Positions 1-9,688 of a stretch of DNA of 64,000 bases are shown here, piece by piece. The notes below the pieces were generated by a model that had not been told where the DNA came from, searched no databases, and was given only the letters and a program-made list of their open reading frames with translations. A program made the position numbers and the translations under genes. Within the stretch, counting starts at the first letter, position 1. The number at the start of each line of letters is the position of its first letter. This stretch comes from Grifola frondosa (Eukaryota; Basidiomycota; Agaricomycetes; Polyporales; Grifolaceae), in NCBI GenBank assembly GCA_001683735.1, contig LUGG01000006.1:682001-746000 (forward strand). Reading direction: 5' to 3'.

Positions 1-680
1 TAATACTGGATAATACAATCAGGCCAGGTTGTAATACTAGATAAAACAACCTGGTCAAATTGTAATATTCAATAGTACAATCAGGTCAGGTTGTAATACT
101 GGATAATACAATCAGGCCAGGTTGTAATTTTCGATAAAACAATCAGGCCAGATTGTAATACTACTGGTAATACAATCTGACCTGATTGTAATATTCAGTA
201 GTACAATCTGACCTGGTTTAATACTAGATAATACAATCAGGTCAGATTGTAATTTTCGATAAAACAATCTGGTCAGATTGTAATATTGAATAGTACAATC
301 AGGTCAGGTTGTAATACTAGATAAAACAATCTGGTCAGATTGTAATATTGAATAGTACAATCAGGTCAGGTTGTAATACTAGATAATACAATCAGGCCAG
401 ATTGTAATACTACTGGTAATACAATCTGACCTGATTGTAATTTTCAATAAAACAACCTGGTCAGATTGTAATATTCAGTAGTACAATCTAACCTGGTTGT
501 AATACTAGATAATACAATCAGGTCAGATTGTAATTTTTGATAATACAATCAGGCCAGATTGTAATTTTCGATAAAACAACCAGGTCAGATTGTAATACTA
601 CTGGTAATACAATCTGGCCTGATTGTAATATTCAGTAGTACAATCAGGTCAGGTTGTAATACTTCATTATTACAATCCCA
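1..680 (+). repeat. Left-arm array of about 33-bp hairpin-forming repeats
   Basis: About twenty imperfect units occur head to tail. Each has a core of the form ACAATCAGGTCAGATTGTAA, or its variants with CTGACCTGATTGT, which is itself close to a palindrome. Cores are joined by short linkers such as TACTAGATA, TTTTCGATAAA or TATTCAGTAGT. The core sequence varies at a few positions (AGG/TGG, TCA/CCA) while the ATTGTAAT and ATTACAAT ends are constant. This is the subterminal repeat domain of the foldback element. Confidence 0.85.
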
Positions 681-1364
681 CCTGCTTGTATTATCCATAT
701 CAGGATGATAGAGCTCGGGGTAAATACAGGATTTGTCACATGTTGCGGAAACATACCACATTTGGTATGTTTTAAACATAGCCACCATATGTTTTCTCCT
801 CCACTACTCCCTCAATTCTGCACAGATATTCTTCATTTTAGGTTCGTCTGAAAGCGGTCGTCGAGTATAATTAGATTATGTACATATCTTTGTATGATAT
901 TAAAATAAAAACATACCATTCTGGGCAACCACCCCAGAATGTTCTGCTGCATTGCTCCTTCAAATCTTCACCAAATTTCTTAATTCCTTCATCCCCTTGG
1001 TCGCCTTAGTGTCCCATTTTATGTTCTACATTTATTTTGGCAGAATATGTGACGGAAAACATACCATTTCTGGTGGGTGCAGGCTCAGCCACACCAGAAT
1101 TCCTCCCCCTCCTCCTCCCTCAATACTTCATGGATTCTCTTTATTTAACATTCCCCGTAGTCCTACATATGTCTATTTTAATTTTATGTATAGTAGACAG
1201 CCCCAAACAATGATAATATTTCGTCTCCTCCTGCTTTGCTGGCAGGGATCCATCCTAATTTGGGAAATGAATATTGGACGGAATCTGGAACGAAGGGCAC
1301 CGTCTAAAAGGTGTATTTTATTCTAATAAGGCGATGTTCACGCCGAAATATTCCGTCCGGTACT
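681..1364 (+). repeat. Inner left arm of the inverted repeat
   Basis: This segment is the reverse complement of about 2099-2780, with only single-base differences; one 1-nt indel near 1321 is visible. It contains several short stem-loop modules with different stems, for example CATTCTGGG/CCCAGAATG near 929-940 and ATTCTGGTG/CACCAGAAT near 1061-1099. Several are followed by a CTCCCTCAATtC-like or CTCCTTCAAA-like tract. Open frames here exist on both arms only because the arms are copies, and they resemble no known protein. Confidence 0.8.
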
Positions 1365-2098
1365 CATTTCAGGACACACACAACAACATTGGGTGGCAGT
1401 TGCCACACTGATCACCCAATATCCTTCCACCCAGTTGCTATTTTTTTATCGTCTCTTTTGTATCCATCTACCATTGTATATATCTCTCAGATCCTCCTTC
1501 TATTTCACTGTTTGATGCATATTTGATAATGCTGAATCCCAAACACTGAAATGTAATATCCCCCTGTTAGGGATTTTTCTGGCAGCTTTAAAAACACAAA
1601 AAGTTCCATATATATAACACTCATACAGCTCTACAATATACAACAAAGATCACAAGAATACATGAGGAAGTGAGGGAGATATGAGGAAAAATACCTAATT
1701 GTGGCTGAAACCTCAATACTGCTGTACCGGGCTCAAGTCACCTGTACAAGTGAATCAGGGGCAAGTACACTGATTCCTGAATTACTCCCTCAATTCCTCA
1801 TCAATTTTTATGATCTTGGACTTGTTTGGAAGCTGTTATATTCCTTTATCCTCTCCTACAATCCGATCTGTTATTATATTTCGTGTAGTAGGACAATTGT
1901 ATAATCTATAGGGGAAGCTGATAAGGATTTCACCATATGGGATCGTCTCTGATAAGCGTAATGTATAGCTCATAATGATACCCCAATATAAAGGAATACA
2001 CCACAAAAGTCCGCTTGAAATTAGGGGCAAATCCCATTCAGGAAGGATGAGGAAATGTTTCAGCCACCCCTGAATACTGTTTTGTGTTTTCTGAAGCG
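1365..2098. other. Central spacer of the foldback element
   Basis: This is about 0.73 kb of AT-rich DNA between the two arms that is not itself inverted over its length. It continues the hairpin theme: ATTGGGTG/CACCCAAT near 1388-1420 and ATTCAGG/CCTGAAT near 2036-2075, plus ACTCCCTCAATTCCTCAT at 1783. No coding frame above about 70 codons and no domain was recognised. Confidence 0.6.
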
Positions 2099-2780
2099 AG
2101 TACCGGACGGAATATTCGGCGTGAACATCGCCTTATTAGATAAAATACACCTTTTAGACGGTGCCCTTCGTTCCAGATTCCGTCCAATATTCATTTCCCA
2201 AATTAGGATGGATCCCTGCCAGCAAAGCAGGAGGAGACGAAATATTATCATTGTTTGGGGCTGTCTACTATACATAAAATTAAAATAGACATATGTAGGA
2301 CTACGGGGAATGTTAAATAAAGAGAATCCATGAAGTATTGAGGGAGGAGGAGGGGGAGGAATTCTGGTGTGGCTGAGCCTGCACCCACCAGAAATGGTAT
2401 GTTTTCCGTCACATATTCTGCCAAAATAAATGTAGAACATAAAATGGGACACTAAGGCGACCAAGGGGATGAAGGAATTAAGAAATTTGGTGAAGATTTG
2501 AAGGAGCAATGCAGCAGAACATTCTGGGGTGGTTGCCCAGAATGGTATGTTTTTATTTTAATATCATACAAAGATATGTACATAATCTAATTATACTCGA
2601 CGACCGCTTTCAGACGAACCTAAAATGAAGAATATCTGTGCAGAATTGAGGGAGTAGTGGAGGAGAAAACATATGGTGGCTATGTTTAAAACATACCAAA
2701 TGTGGTATGTTTCCGCAACATGTGACAAATCCTGTATTTACCCCGAGCTCTATTATCCTGATATGGATAATACAAGCAGG
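2099..2780 (-). repeat. Inner right arm of the inverted repeat
   Basis: This is the reverse complement of the inner left arm (681-1364). The frame on the minus strand at 2060-2509 repeats that of the left arm at 952-1326 residue for residue until the 1-nt indel. Near-identity of the arms suggests either recent origin or arm-to-arm gene conversion. Confidence 0.8.
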
Positions 2781-3790
2781 TGGGATTGTAATAATGAAGT
2801 ATTACAACCTGACCTGATTGTACTACTGAATATTACAATCAGGCCAGATTGTATTACCAGTAGTATTACAATCTGACCTGGTTGTTTTATCGAAAATTAC
2901 AATCTGGCCTGATTGTATTATCAAAAATTACAATCTGACCTGATTGTATTATCTAGTATTACAACCAGGTTAGATTGTACTACTGAATATTACAATCTGA
3001 CCAGGTTGTTTTATTGAAAATTACAATCAGGTCAGATTGTATTACCAGTAGTATTACAATCTGGCCTGATTGTATTATCTAGTATTACAACCTGACCTGA
3101 TTGTACTATTCAATATTACAATCTGACCAGATTGTTTTATCGAAAATTACAATCTGACCTGATTGTATTATCTAGTATTACAACCAGGTCAGATTGTACT
3201 ACTGAATATTACAATCTGACCAGGTTGTTTTATCTAGTATTACAATCAGGTCAGATTGTATTACAGTAGTATTACAATCTGGCCTGATTGTTTTATCGAA
3301 AATTACAACCTGGCCTGATTGTATTATCCAGTATTACAACCTGACCTGATTGTACTATTGAATATTACAATTTGACCAGGTTGTTTTATCTAGTATTACA
3401 ATTTGGCCTGATTGTACTATTGAATATTACAATCTGACCAGATTGTTTTATCAAAAATTACAACCAGGTCAGATTGTACTACTGAATATTACAATCTGAT
3501 CAGGTTGTTTTATCTAGTATTACAATCTGACCAGATTGTTTTATCGAAAATTACAACCTGGCCTGATTGTATTATCTAGTATTACAATCAGGTCAGATTG
3601 TACTATAGAAATATTACAAGCAGCCCTAATTGTAAAAAAATGCAGCCTAGCTGTATTACAATGCTCCTATTGTAATACAATATATATTACAATCTGCCCA
3701 GTATTGTACTACGGCATTTTTGACAACCTGACCAGCTAACTCACAATGGTTGTAGCAGGTTGATGCTATATTGTATTACAATACAGGTAG
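2781..3790 (-). repeat. Right-arm array of hairpin-forming repeats
   Basis: Roughly 28 units are of the same family as 1-680, in inverted orientation, for example TACAATCTGACCTGATTGTA with linkers TTATCTAGTAT and TACTGAATAT. Units become degenerate after about 3620 (GCAGCCCTAATTGT, TGCAGCCTAGCTGTATT). The last recognisable piece, TATTGTATTACAATACAGG, ends near 3790 where GC-rich coding-like sequence begins abruptly. That edge is taken as the right boundary of the element. Confidence 0.75.
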
Positions 3791-4386
3791 CCAGTAGTGA
3801 GGCGAATGTCGTACGGGACGTTGCGGGCGTGGTCGTGCCACCGAAGGTCGTCAACGCGAGTGCGGTCGCGTTTGAAACTGAACTGGGAAAGTCCTACGGC
3901 GGTGAGGACTGCGAGGGAATAGCCTAGGACACGCTGGGTGTCGTCGGCGATAGGGGTGACGACGAACTCCTGGGGTTTCCAATCGTCTTCGGTTTCGACG
4001 TAGAGAGCGCGGGTCTCTTCGAAATGCTCGACGCTCCGGCGTTCGTACGCGGCGTCGATGGGGTTCTGAGCGATCTCGGTGGGGAACTCGTTCCTCCTTT
4101 GCTGGGGAACGGGGTTGTAGACGGAGGGCACTTCTCCTATGAAGGCCGCGCTCCTTGCGACGACGTCAGCGGCCTCGTCCTCAGTGATGACCTCTTCTCC
4201 AGAGACAATGTCATTGTGCGCAACGACGGTCACCCAGCTGCCCTCCTGGTAGCGTGTGATAGAAGTCACTGAAATCGACGAGGGGGGACGGTAAGCAAAG
4301 CTCGTTCAAACTGTAACGAATCACCAAAACCACGACGGAGTACGCTTACTCCCGGTGTTGAGATTCGTACGATTGGTTTCGGTTGA

Positions 4387-4489
4387 GCGAAGCTGGCAAC
4401 GAAAGCAGATGTTCAATGAAGTTAATATCAAAATACAACTAATATACAAAAAGCTTACCTGGCAACGAAAGCAGATGTTCAACGAAGTT
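4387..4489 (-). repeat. Duplicated 30-bp exon segment
   Basis: The string GGCAACGAAAGCAGATGTTC (plus strand) occurs at about 4391 and again at about 4461, each followed by AA(T/C)GAAGTT. One copy is the end of a putative exon, just before its GTAAGC donor. The other lies inside the following putative intron. It looks like a small local duplication of an exon end. Confidence 0.7.
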
Positions 4490-5091
4490 GAACGAGCTGA
4501 CATTCCAGGTAGCAAAAACCAGTCTTAAATAACAAAGTCCGTTTGCGTACGTATGGCCACTATCCCACCATATTGCCTTACTCATCCGCTCACCAATCAG
4601 TGTCATCAATATGACACTCGTTCCTTCAACCGTCACCTGATCTTGCAGGTGATCAACGCGACACGTCCCAGCACCTACTGGGCGTCTATGTCCAAATCGG
4701 GAAATTTGTTACATCGTGATGCCGAGAGCCAGTCCGACAAGGAGATTTGCATCTCCCCAGCGCGGTCGATGCCTCTGGCAACAAGGCCGCCAGCCGCATT
4801 GATGATAAACTCCTCCGGAGTGGCAGCAGCCCGCGCTCGGGTGGCTTGCGTCAATGCAGAGTACAGGAAGTACTTTCCCGCCTTCACGGCTTCCTCGACT
4901 TTGGCCGGTACAGCTGTGAAAATGACCACATCGAGAGCACACAGATCAGTTCGGTGCTATCAGAGCGTGGGAAGCAGAAAATGGAAGCATAGTGCAGGGC
5001 CGCCGAGATCGAGCGGTGCGGTAAAATTGGTGGGCGGTACGGGAGCCTCAGCGAGCAGCATGACAGCAGTTCGGATGGCATGGACACGGTG

Positions 5092-5275
5092 CAGACTGTA
5101 CGGTAGACGGTTCAGACGGTGCGGATGCGGTGCGGACGGTACGGTAAAATGGTTCAGACGGTACGGTAAACGGTTCGGGTGGTACGGTAAGGCAGAAGAT
5201 GCCGCGGGACGGTGGGCAGTGCAGTGGTACGGTAAGGCAGAGGATGCCGCGGAACGGTGGACAGTGCAACCACAC
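5092..5275 (-). repeat. GGTACGGTAA-rich minisatellite in the putative intron
   Basis: Short degenerate units built on GGTACGGTAA, CGGTTCAGACGGT and GGTGGGCAGTGCA recur, including two copies of a block containing GGTACGGTAAGGCAGA(A/G)GATG. It lies inside the 0.52-kb putative intron between the GTGAGT donor near 5448 and the acceptor near 4924, which may explain why that intron is ten times longer than its neighbours. Confidence 0.6.
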
Positions 5276-5890
5276 CGTGTTGGGCGGCGGCGCTAAACGT
5301 GGCGGGTCGTGGGCGGTGTGTGCGGTCGCCACGGGTCAGGGTGTATCGGGTAAGGGTATATCGAAAAGTGCATGGCAGGCCTGCACTGTGCAGGCCAGAG
5401 CAACCGGGAGAGCGTGGAAAGCAATGGGGGAAGGTAGAAAACTCACGCAGGTCCAGCGGGTTGCTCTTGTAGCCTGGCCTTATGGGCGGAAGGGTCACGG
5501 CTGGCTTTGCTTCGCGAAGCACTGCCGCGGCTGCTCGAGCGCGCTCGACTTCCGCGGGGTCCGTTACCAGAGGGCGTGTCGGATCCTGCAAGCCAGGCCC
5601 CGCGGGGGCAGCAGTGCCTGCATGGGCCCCGGCGGTGTCTGCCCCGGCGCAGGTTGCTGTGGTGCGGGCAGTGGTGGTGGCGGCGGCCCAGGAGCGGGTG
5701 CTGCAGGTGCGCCGGCCGCAGAAGGGGCGGTGGGCGCCGTGTCTGCGGTAGTGCTGCCTGGAACCGGTGGGGGCTGTAGTCCCAGCGCGGGCTGCCCAGT
5801 GGGCTGGGTAACCGCGCCAACGCCTGCTGGAGCCGCGGGCTGGTTCGCCGGCGGCGGAGCCTCGCCAAGGTTGAGTGAGGGATGGCGCAT

Positions 5891-7224
5891 CTTTCTTTGC
5901 GTGTGTATTGGGTGTTTGGTGCAGGAGAAGACAAAAGAACGCGATGGTACGTAGGAAACGAGGGAATGCTATGTGGGTGTACGGGTAGGACGGGAGGATG
6001 GTCGTGGTACGGGAAAGGATGCGCCAGGAAATTTTCAACTGCGCGCGCTTACCGCTCCGCTGGACGCTGGGGCCGGCCTCGCGGGCTCGGCAGGCCCCTA
6101 CACTAAGGGTTCTTGCCAGGGCTTAATTCGTGGGAACCAATTGACCATTCTGTGTCGTGATTGGCCACAACCTATCATTACCATATAAGAGTAATGTCAT
6201 ATCATATTTTATTTTATTCATTCACTTGAGGTAATTAAATAAAGGTAATAATGACCCAAGCAAGGGTTCAGCCGACGACAGTCGAGTAATAAGTAGAGCT
6301 GAGTTTGGTTACATCTACCCTTGTTACACTGTGTTACACAACATCCGCGCCGGCCCATGGCACTCGCCTGCTCACACTGTGGAAGGAGATCGCGCCTGTC
6401 TCCAAGAACAAGTACGCCCTTGTGACTTGCGATCCCGTTTCGTCGGATCGATTGTGCGTCTCCGTGTTTGAGCTGGAAGTTCGTTTTCACTCTGGTCAAA
6501 CCTTTTCCGCACCCTTACACGTCGTTAATTGTCGAATTGCTGAGGCAAAGTGGTGGGTTGGTTCTCGCGACTTATGCCCTGGCGAGACCATAGAGCCCTT
6601 AGGAACCCTTGCCAAACAAGGGCATGATGAATGAAACATATAGAAGGGCGCATGTGCTGTCAGAGTCGGCGCTGCAGCAAGTTCTTGACCTCAAACTTCT
6701 TGGGGTCGACAATGATAGCACACTACCGGCAGCGCAGAGCCTTCCTGAGCGGATTTCACCGTGGTCACCAGCCCTCTTGCTATCTTCAGGAAGCTTGGTG
6801 CACCTATGACATGCGGCATGGTGACAGAACTTACTATGAAAGTTTCCATTGGTTTGCGGAACGCCTCGCTGTTTCATGCTTTGTGAGGTGCATCTTTATC
6901 TTGCAACCGGGCAGATGTGTACACTTCATCAAGGGTGAATTTGGAGATAATCCAAGCGCTCCAAGTCCTACTCCGGGTAAGTGGAGCATATATATACCGT
7001 ATACTCATACATGTTAACACTATCTTCTCCTATCGACGCAAGCAGGTATCAGTATCACCCTCGTAGAATCTCCATCTTCTGTGCACACCGTACTGTTATC
7101 CCTGCCTCGTCGACAGGCTCTATCGACCAACTTCATAGTTCCCACCTGACGTGAGCATAATATCTATCATTCAACAGCAGTGTTGCTTATTCTAAAATCC
7201 CAACTCAAGACATCCACAGTCATC
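5891..7224. other. Non-coding or decayed region between gag-like gene and HET gene
   Basis: Next to the gag-like start is a GC-rich leader (6040-6110), then an AT-rich stretch with a TATA-like ACCATATAAGAG at 6180 and a TGTAACAAGGGTAG-type sequence on the minus strand near 6325. This could be the remnant of an LTR, but no second copy is visible to test it. From 6300 to 7020 there are only short open frames with no recognised domain. 7020-7224 is AT-rich upstream sequence of the HET gene. Confidence 0.3.
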
Positions 7225-8817
7225 ATGCGGCTATTGCATGTTGAAGCCGTCATCTCCCCGACGCCCACTCCACCACGTCTTCTCTCGTCCACACATTCAT
7301 CGATACCGCTCCTCCGTATGCCATCCTGTCTCATAGATGGGTGACTGACGAAGACATACAGTCTTACGATGCGGAGAAGGAGACAACTCTCCAGGACGTC
7401 ATGGATGGGAAAGTCTCTCAGAAGATCGTCGAATGCTGTGGTGTTGCCCATCGCGAGGGCTATCAATGGGTCTGGATCGATACGTGCTGCATTGATAAAT
7501 CCGGTGCTGAGCTGTCGGAGGCCATCAATTCGATGTTCGCTTGGTATGGCAGGTCGGACGTATGCTACGCATATCTCAGCGATGTGCGTAGCGAGGCGCA
7601 TGATAGGTTTACAGATAGCAAGTGGTTCAAGCGGGGGTGGACACTGCCGGAACTGCTTGCGCCGCAAGAGGTCGTATTCTTTGACGAAGACTGGAACTAC
7701 ATCGGGACGAAAGGCGGCCTGGCAGACAAGATATCGGAAGTCACTCGCATTCCGCGCGATGCACTGTTGGATCCCTCGAAGTGTACGCATACAGCGTCGC
7801 ACAAAGGATGTCCTGGGCTGCCGACCGGGAGACGCTGAGAGAAGAGGACGCGCATACTCCTTGATGGGGTTGTTCGAGGTTTACATGCCGACGATCTATG
7901 TGAAGGCATCAATGCTTTCAGTCGTCTTCAGCAGGAGATCATGAAGCAATCAAACGACCAGTCCATCTTTGCATGGCGGGGAGTTTCTAACAAGCCCACA
8001 CATCTCGGTTTGCTTGCACCTTCTCCTTCATACTTTCGCGATTCCCATTCCATCGTTCAACAACGCTCCGGTATACAGGCGCAGCCATACTTCTCTGTGA
8101 CAAACTATGGTGTTCTTCTACGAGCACCTCTGCAGAAGGTGGAAGGGAAGGTTTGGCGTGCCGCCCTCGCGTGCCAATCTGACATGGGAGCACGTATATG
8201 CATTTCCCTCAAGCACGAAGGAGGCGATCAGTATTCGAAGGAATCGGACTCGCTCTGGGATGTTGCCACCGTCGCGAATCCCAACGCTGGATTGACACGC
8301 AAGATGTACACATTCGGCACGCTTCCCTTCTCCCCGACATTCTGCCCTCCCTGGAGGCCGCAGAAATGTGTCCTGCACGTTCCGCGTTAGCTACGCCACG
8401 CTCCAAGGTCTTGACCTTGAGATCGACGGAAGAGCGCCTGAACGAAAGTGGGCGAAAGATATGGATGGCGGATGGCGATTGACGGTAGATGGATTTCGCG
8501 AATCCTGCTGTGGGGTGGTCATCTTTCGGCAGCGGAGATCTAGACAAGGGTTCGGCGTCATCCTCGGAGCGGATAGAGTTCCGCCTGAGAGCGATTCTCG
8601 CGTCGTGTGGGTGGGTCTGATTGTTCCCGCCGATGATCTGAAGATGGTTTATGGCAATGAGGCTGCGGAGGCGATTCAGGCCGCGTACCTTCGCTCGAAT
8701 GCGTCCAAATCATTCGGCCAGCCGGTATCCAAATCCTTTGGGAAAGGCAAGCTCACTGTCGCGGCTACCCGGGACGCTGTCGAAGGGATGTATATTGTTG
8801 CGATATCTCGGAGGTGA
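7225..8817 (+). pseudogene. HET-domain protein gene, copy 1, multiple frame breaks
   Basis: This is a heterokaryon-incompatibility (HET) type protein of the Agaricomycete class; such proteins act in non-self recognition and programmed cell death. The start MRLLHVEAV at 7225 is typical. HET motifs visible are PPYAILSHRW, GYQWVWIDTCCIDK, ELSEAINSMFAWY, CYAYLSDV, WFKRGWTLPELLAP, VVFFDEDWNYIGTK, RAYSLMGLF and NDQSIFAW, followed by a C-terminal region ending VAISRR at 8817. The motifs are spread over three frames: breaks lie near 7285, 7785, 7848, 7900 and between 8230 and 8385. The gene is colinear with copy 2 downstream. It is either a true pseudogene or has sequencing indels; the number of breaks favours real decay more here than elsewhere. 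Confidence 0.75.
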
Positions 8818-9688
8818 ATGAGACGAACGTCGGTTAGTCGAGGCACGCAGATTATGGGAAAGAGTTTGAGTGCGAATGAATATGCTCTGTAATTGTAATT
8901 ACACAACCATGTATACTTGTAACGGAAATGCGGAAAGCAGGTGTCGGATCGTCACGGTAGGCGCCCAAAGAACTTCTTTGCAACATTCCCCCATAGTGTA
9001 CTGTGTAGTACGCTGGAGCGCGTCGCAACAGCGTAGTTCGTGATCGTACCGTTAGCTTCTCGTAGATGTAGATGCGTCCTATACACATCTTCCTTTCATT
9101 TACTAACTCTGCATCATGCTGCGTGTTTAGGAATTCAGAGCATCGCTGTATGATTCAGCAGTGTGAGCCTGCGTGGCACACCGTCGGAAGACTAATCAAG
9201 CTGAATAGCCTACCAGAGCGATCCAGGTGCGCATCCGGACCATTGAAAAGTGAACGTTGAACACACATGCATTCATTACAGTGACCTTCTGTGCTGCCAT
9301 CGATCCGGGGCGCTTGCGATTGGATGATATGCAGCTGCAGTGACCCCACGAGTTTACGATAAATGCCTCCTGGAAGCCTGACGACACCGAGTACTAGCTG
9401 CCTGCTGCTGTGTCTACCTATGCTACACCTGCTACGTGGCACGCTACTTCCGCCGCATGCATTGCATTGTACCTTTGTATCCACAAATATAATAACTGAA
9501 AAACACAGCGAGTATGGAACACAAATACTATATATCCTTTCTTACCCACAGTCCTACAGGACCCCAAATTTCTGTGCGCGCCGTCCCACCATCACTGTTA
9601 TTCAGCTCAGCAGCACCCTCTCACGGTGAGTGTACTGCAAGTTATGTAAACGTTGTCGTATTCATGTAGAATACAGTCAGTAGGCATC
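8818..9688. other. Intergenic region between the two HET copies
   Basis: About 870 bp separates the end of HET copy 1 from the start of copy 2. No coding frame with recognisable features, no tandem repeat and no RNA gene was seen. The last 100 bases presumably hold the promoter of copy 2. Confidence 0.5.

Larger units (their letters stand above)
1..3790. mobile_element. Large foldback-type inverted-repeat element, left end outside window
   Basis: The two halves are near-identical reverse complements: a base at x on the left pairs with about 3461-x on the right. For example 721-780 is the exact reverse complement of 2686-2745. The visible left arm is 1-1364 and the mirrored right arm starts at about 2099, with a non-palindromic spacer between. 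The outer part of each arm is an array of short hairpin-forming repeats and the inner part is unique-looking AT-rich sequence. The right array extends past the mirror of base 1, so the left arm continues outside the window. No transposase or integrase frame is visible. The structure fits a non-autonomous foldback or long-TIR DNA element. Similarity of the arms is seen; mobility is inferred. Confidence 0.7.
3766..5890 (-). pseudogene. Gag-like or unknown spliced gene, 3' end cut by the foldback element
   Basis: The likely start is at 5890 (MRHPSLNLGEAPPP), giving a Pro/Ala-rich N-terminus. The frame then shifts by one near 5600 and continues as DPTRPLVTDPAEVERARAA to a donor (GTGAGT) near 5448. 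An acceptor TTTTCACAG near 4924 restores the phase into VPAKVEEAVKAGKYF and GEMQISLSDWLSASR. Further pieces lie at about 4640-4457 and 4271-3790, the last joined through a GTAAGC donor and a TTTCAG acceptor with matching phase. The final residues and the stop are encoded by the foldback repeat, so the original C-terminus is lost. The SLSDWLSASR and YDIR patterns recall gag-like proteins of fungal retroelements; this is a weak, family-level impression. A domestic gene of unknown function is the alternative. Confidence 0.4.

Noticed and set aside
952..2509. Open frames of 124 and 149 codons on the two arms that encode the same peptide
   Set aside because: They are identical only because the arms are inverted copies. 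The peptide has no domain, and a 1-nt indel changes its end.
1..3790. CRISPR-like array
   Set aside because: Repeats are degenerate and the linkers are short and recurrent rather than unique; the DNA is eukaryotic.
5154..6038. Long GC-rich open frames on both strands (about 250-290 codons)
   Set aside because: High GC content removes stop codons in all frames. Only the pieces linked by in-phase splice sites look like protein.
6305..7017. Several 90-130 codon frames upstream of the first HET gene
   Set aside because: No motif, no splice logic and mixed frames; not enough to call a gene.
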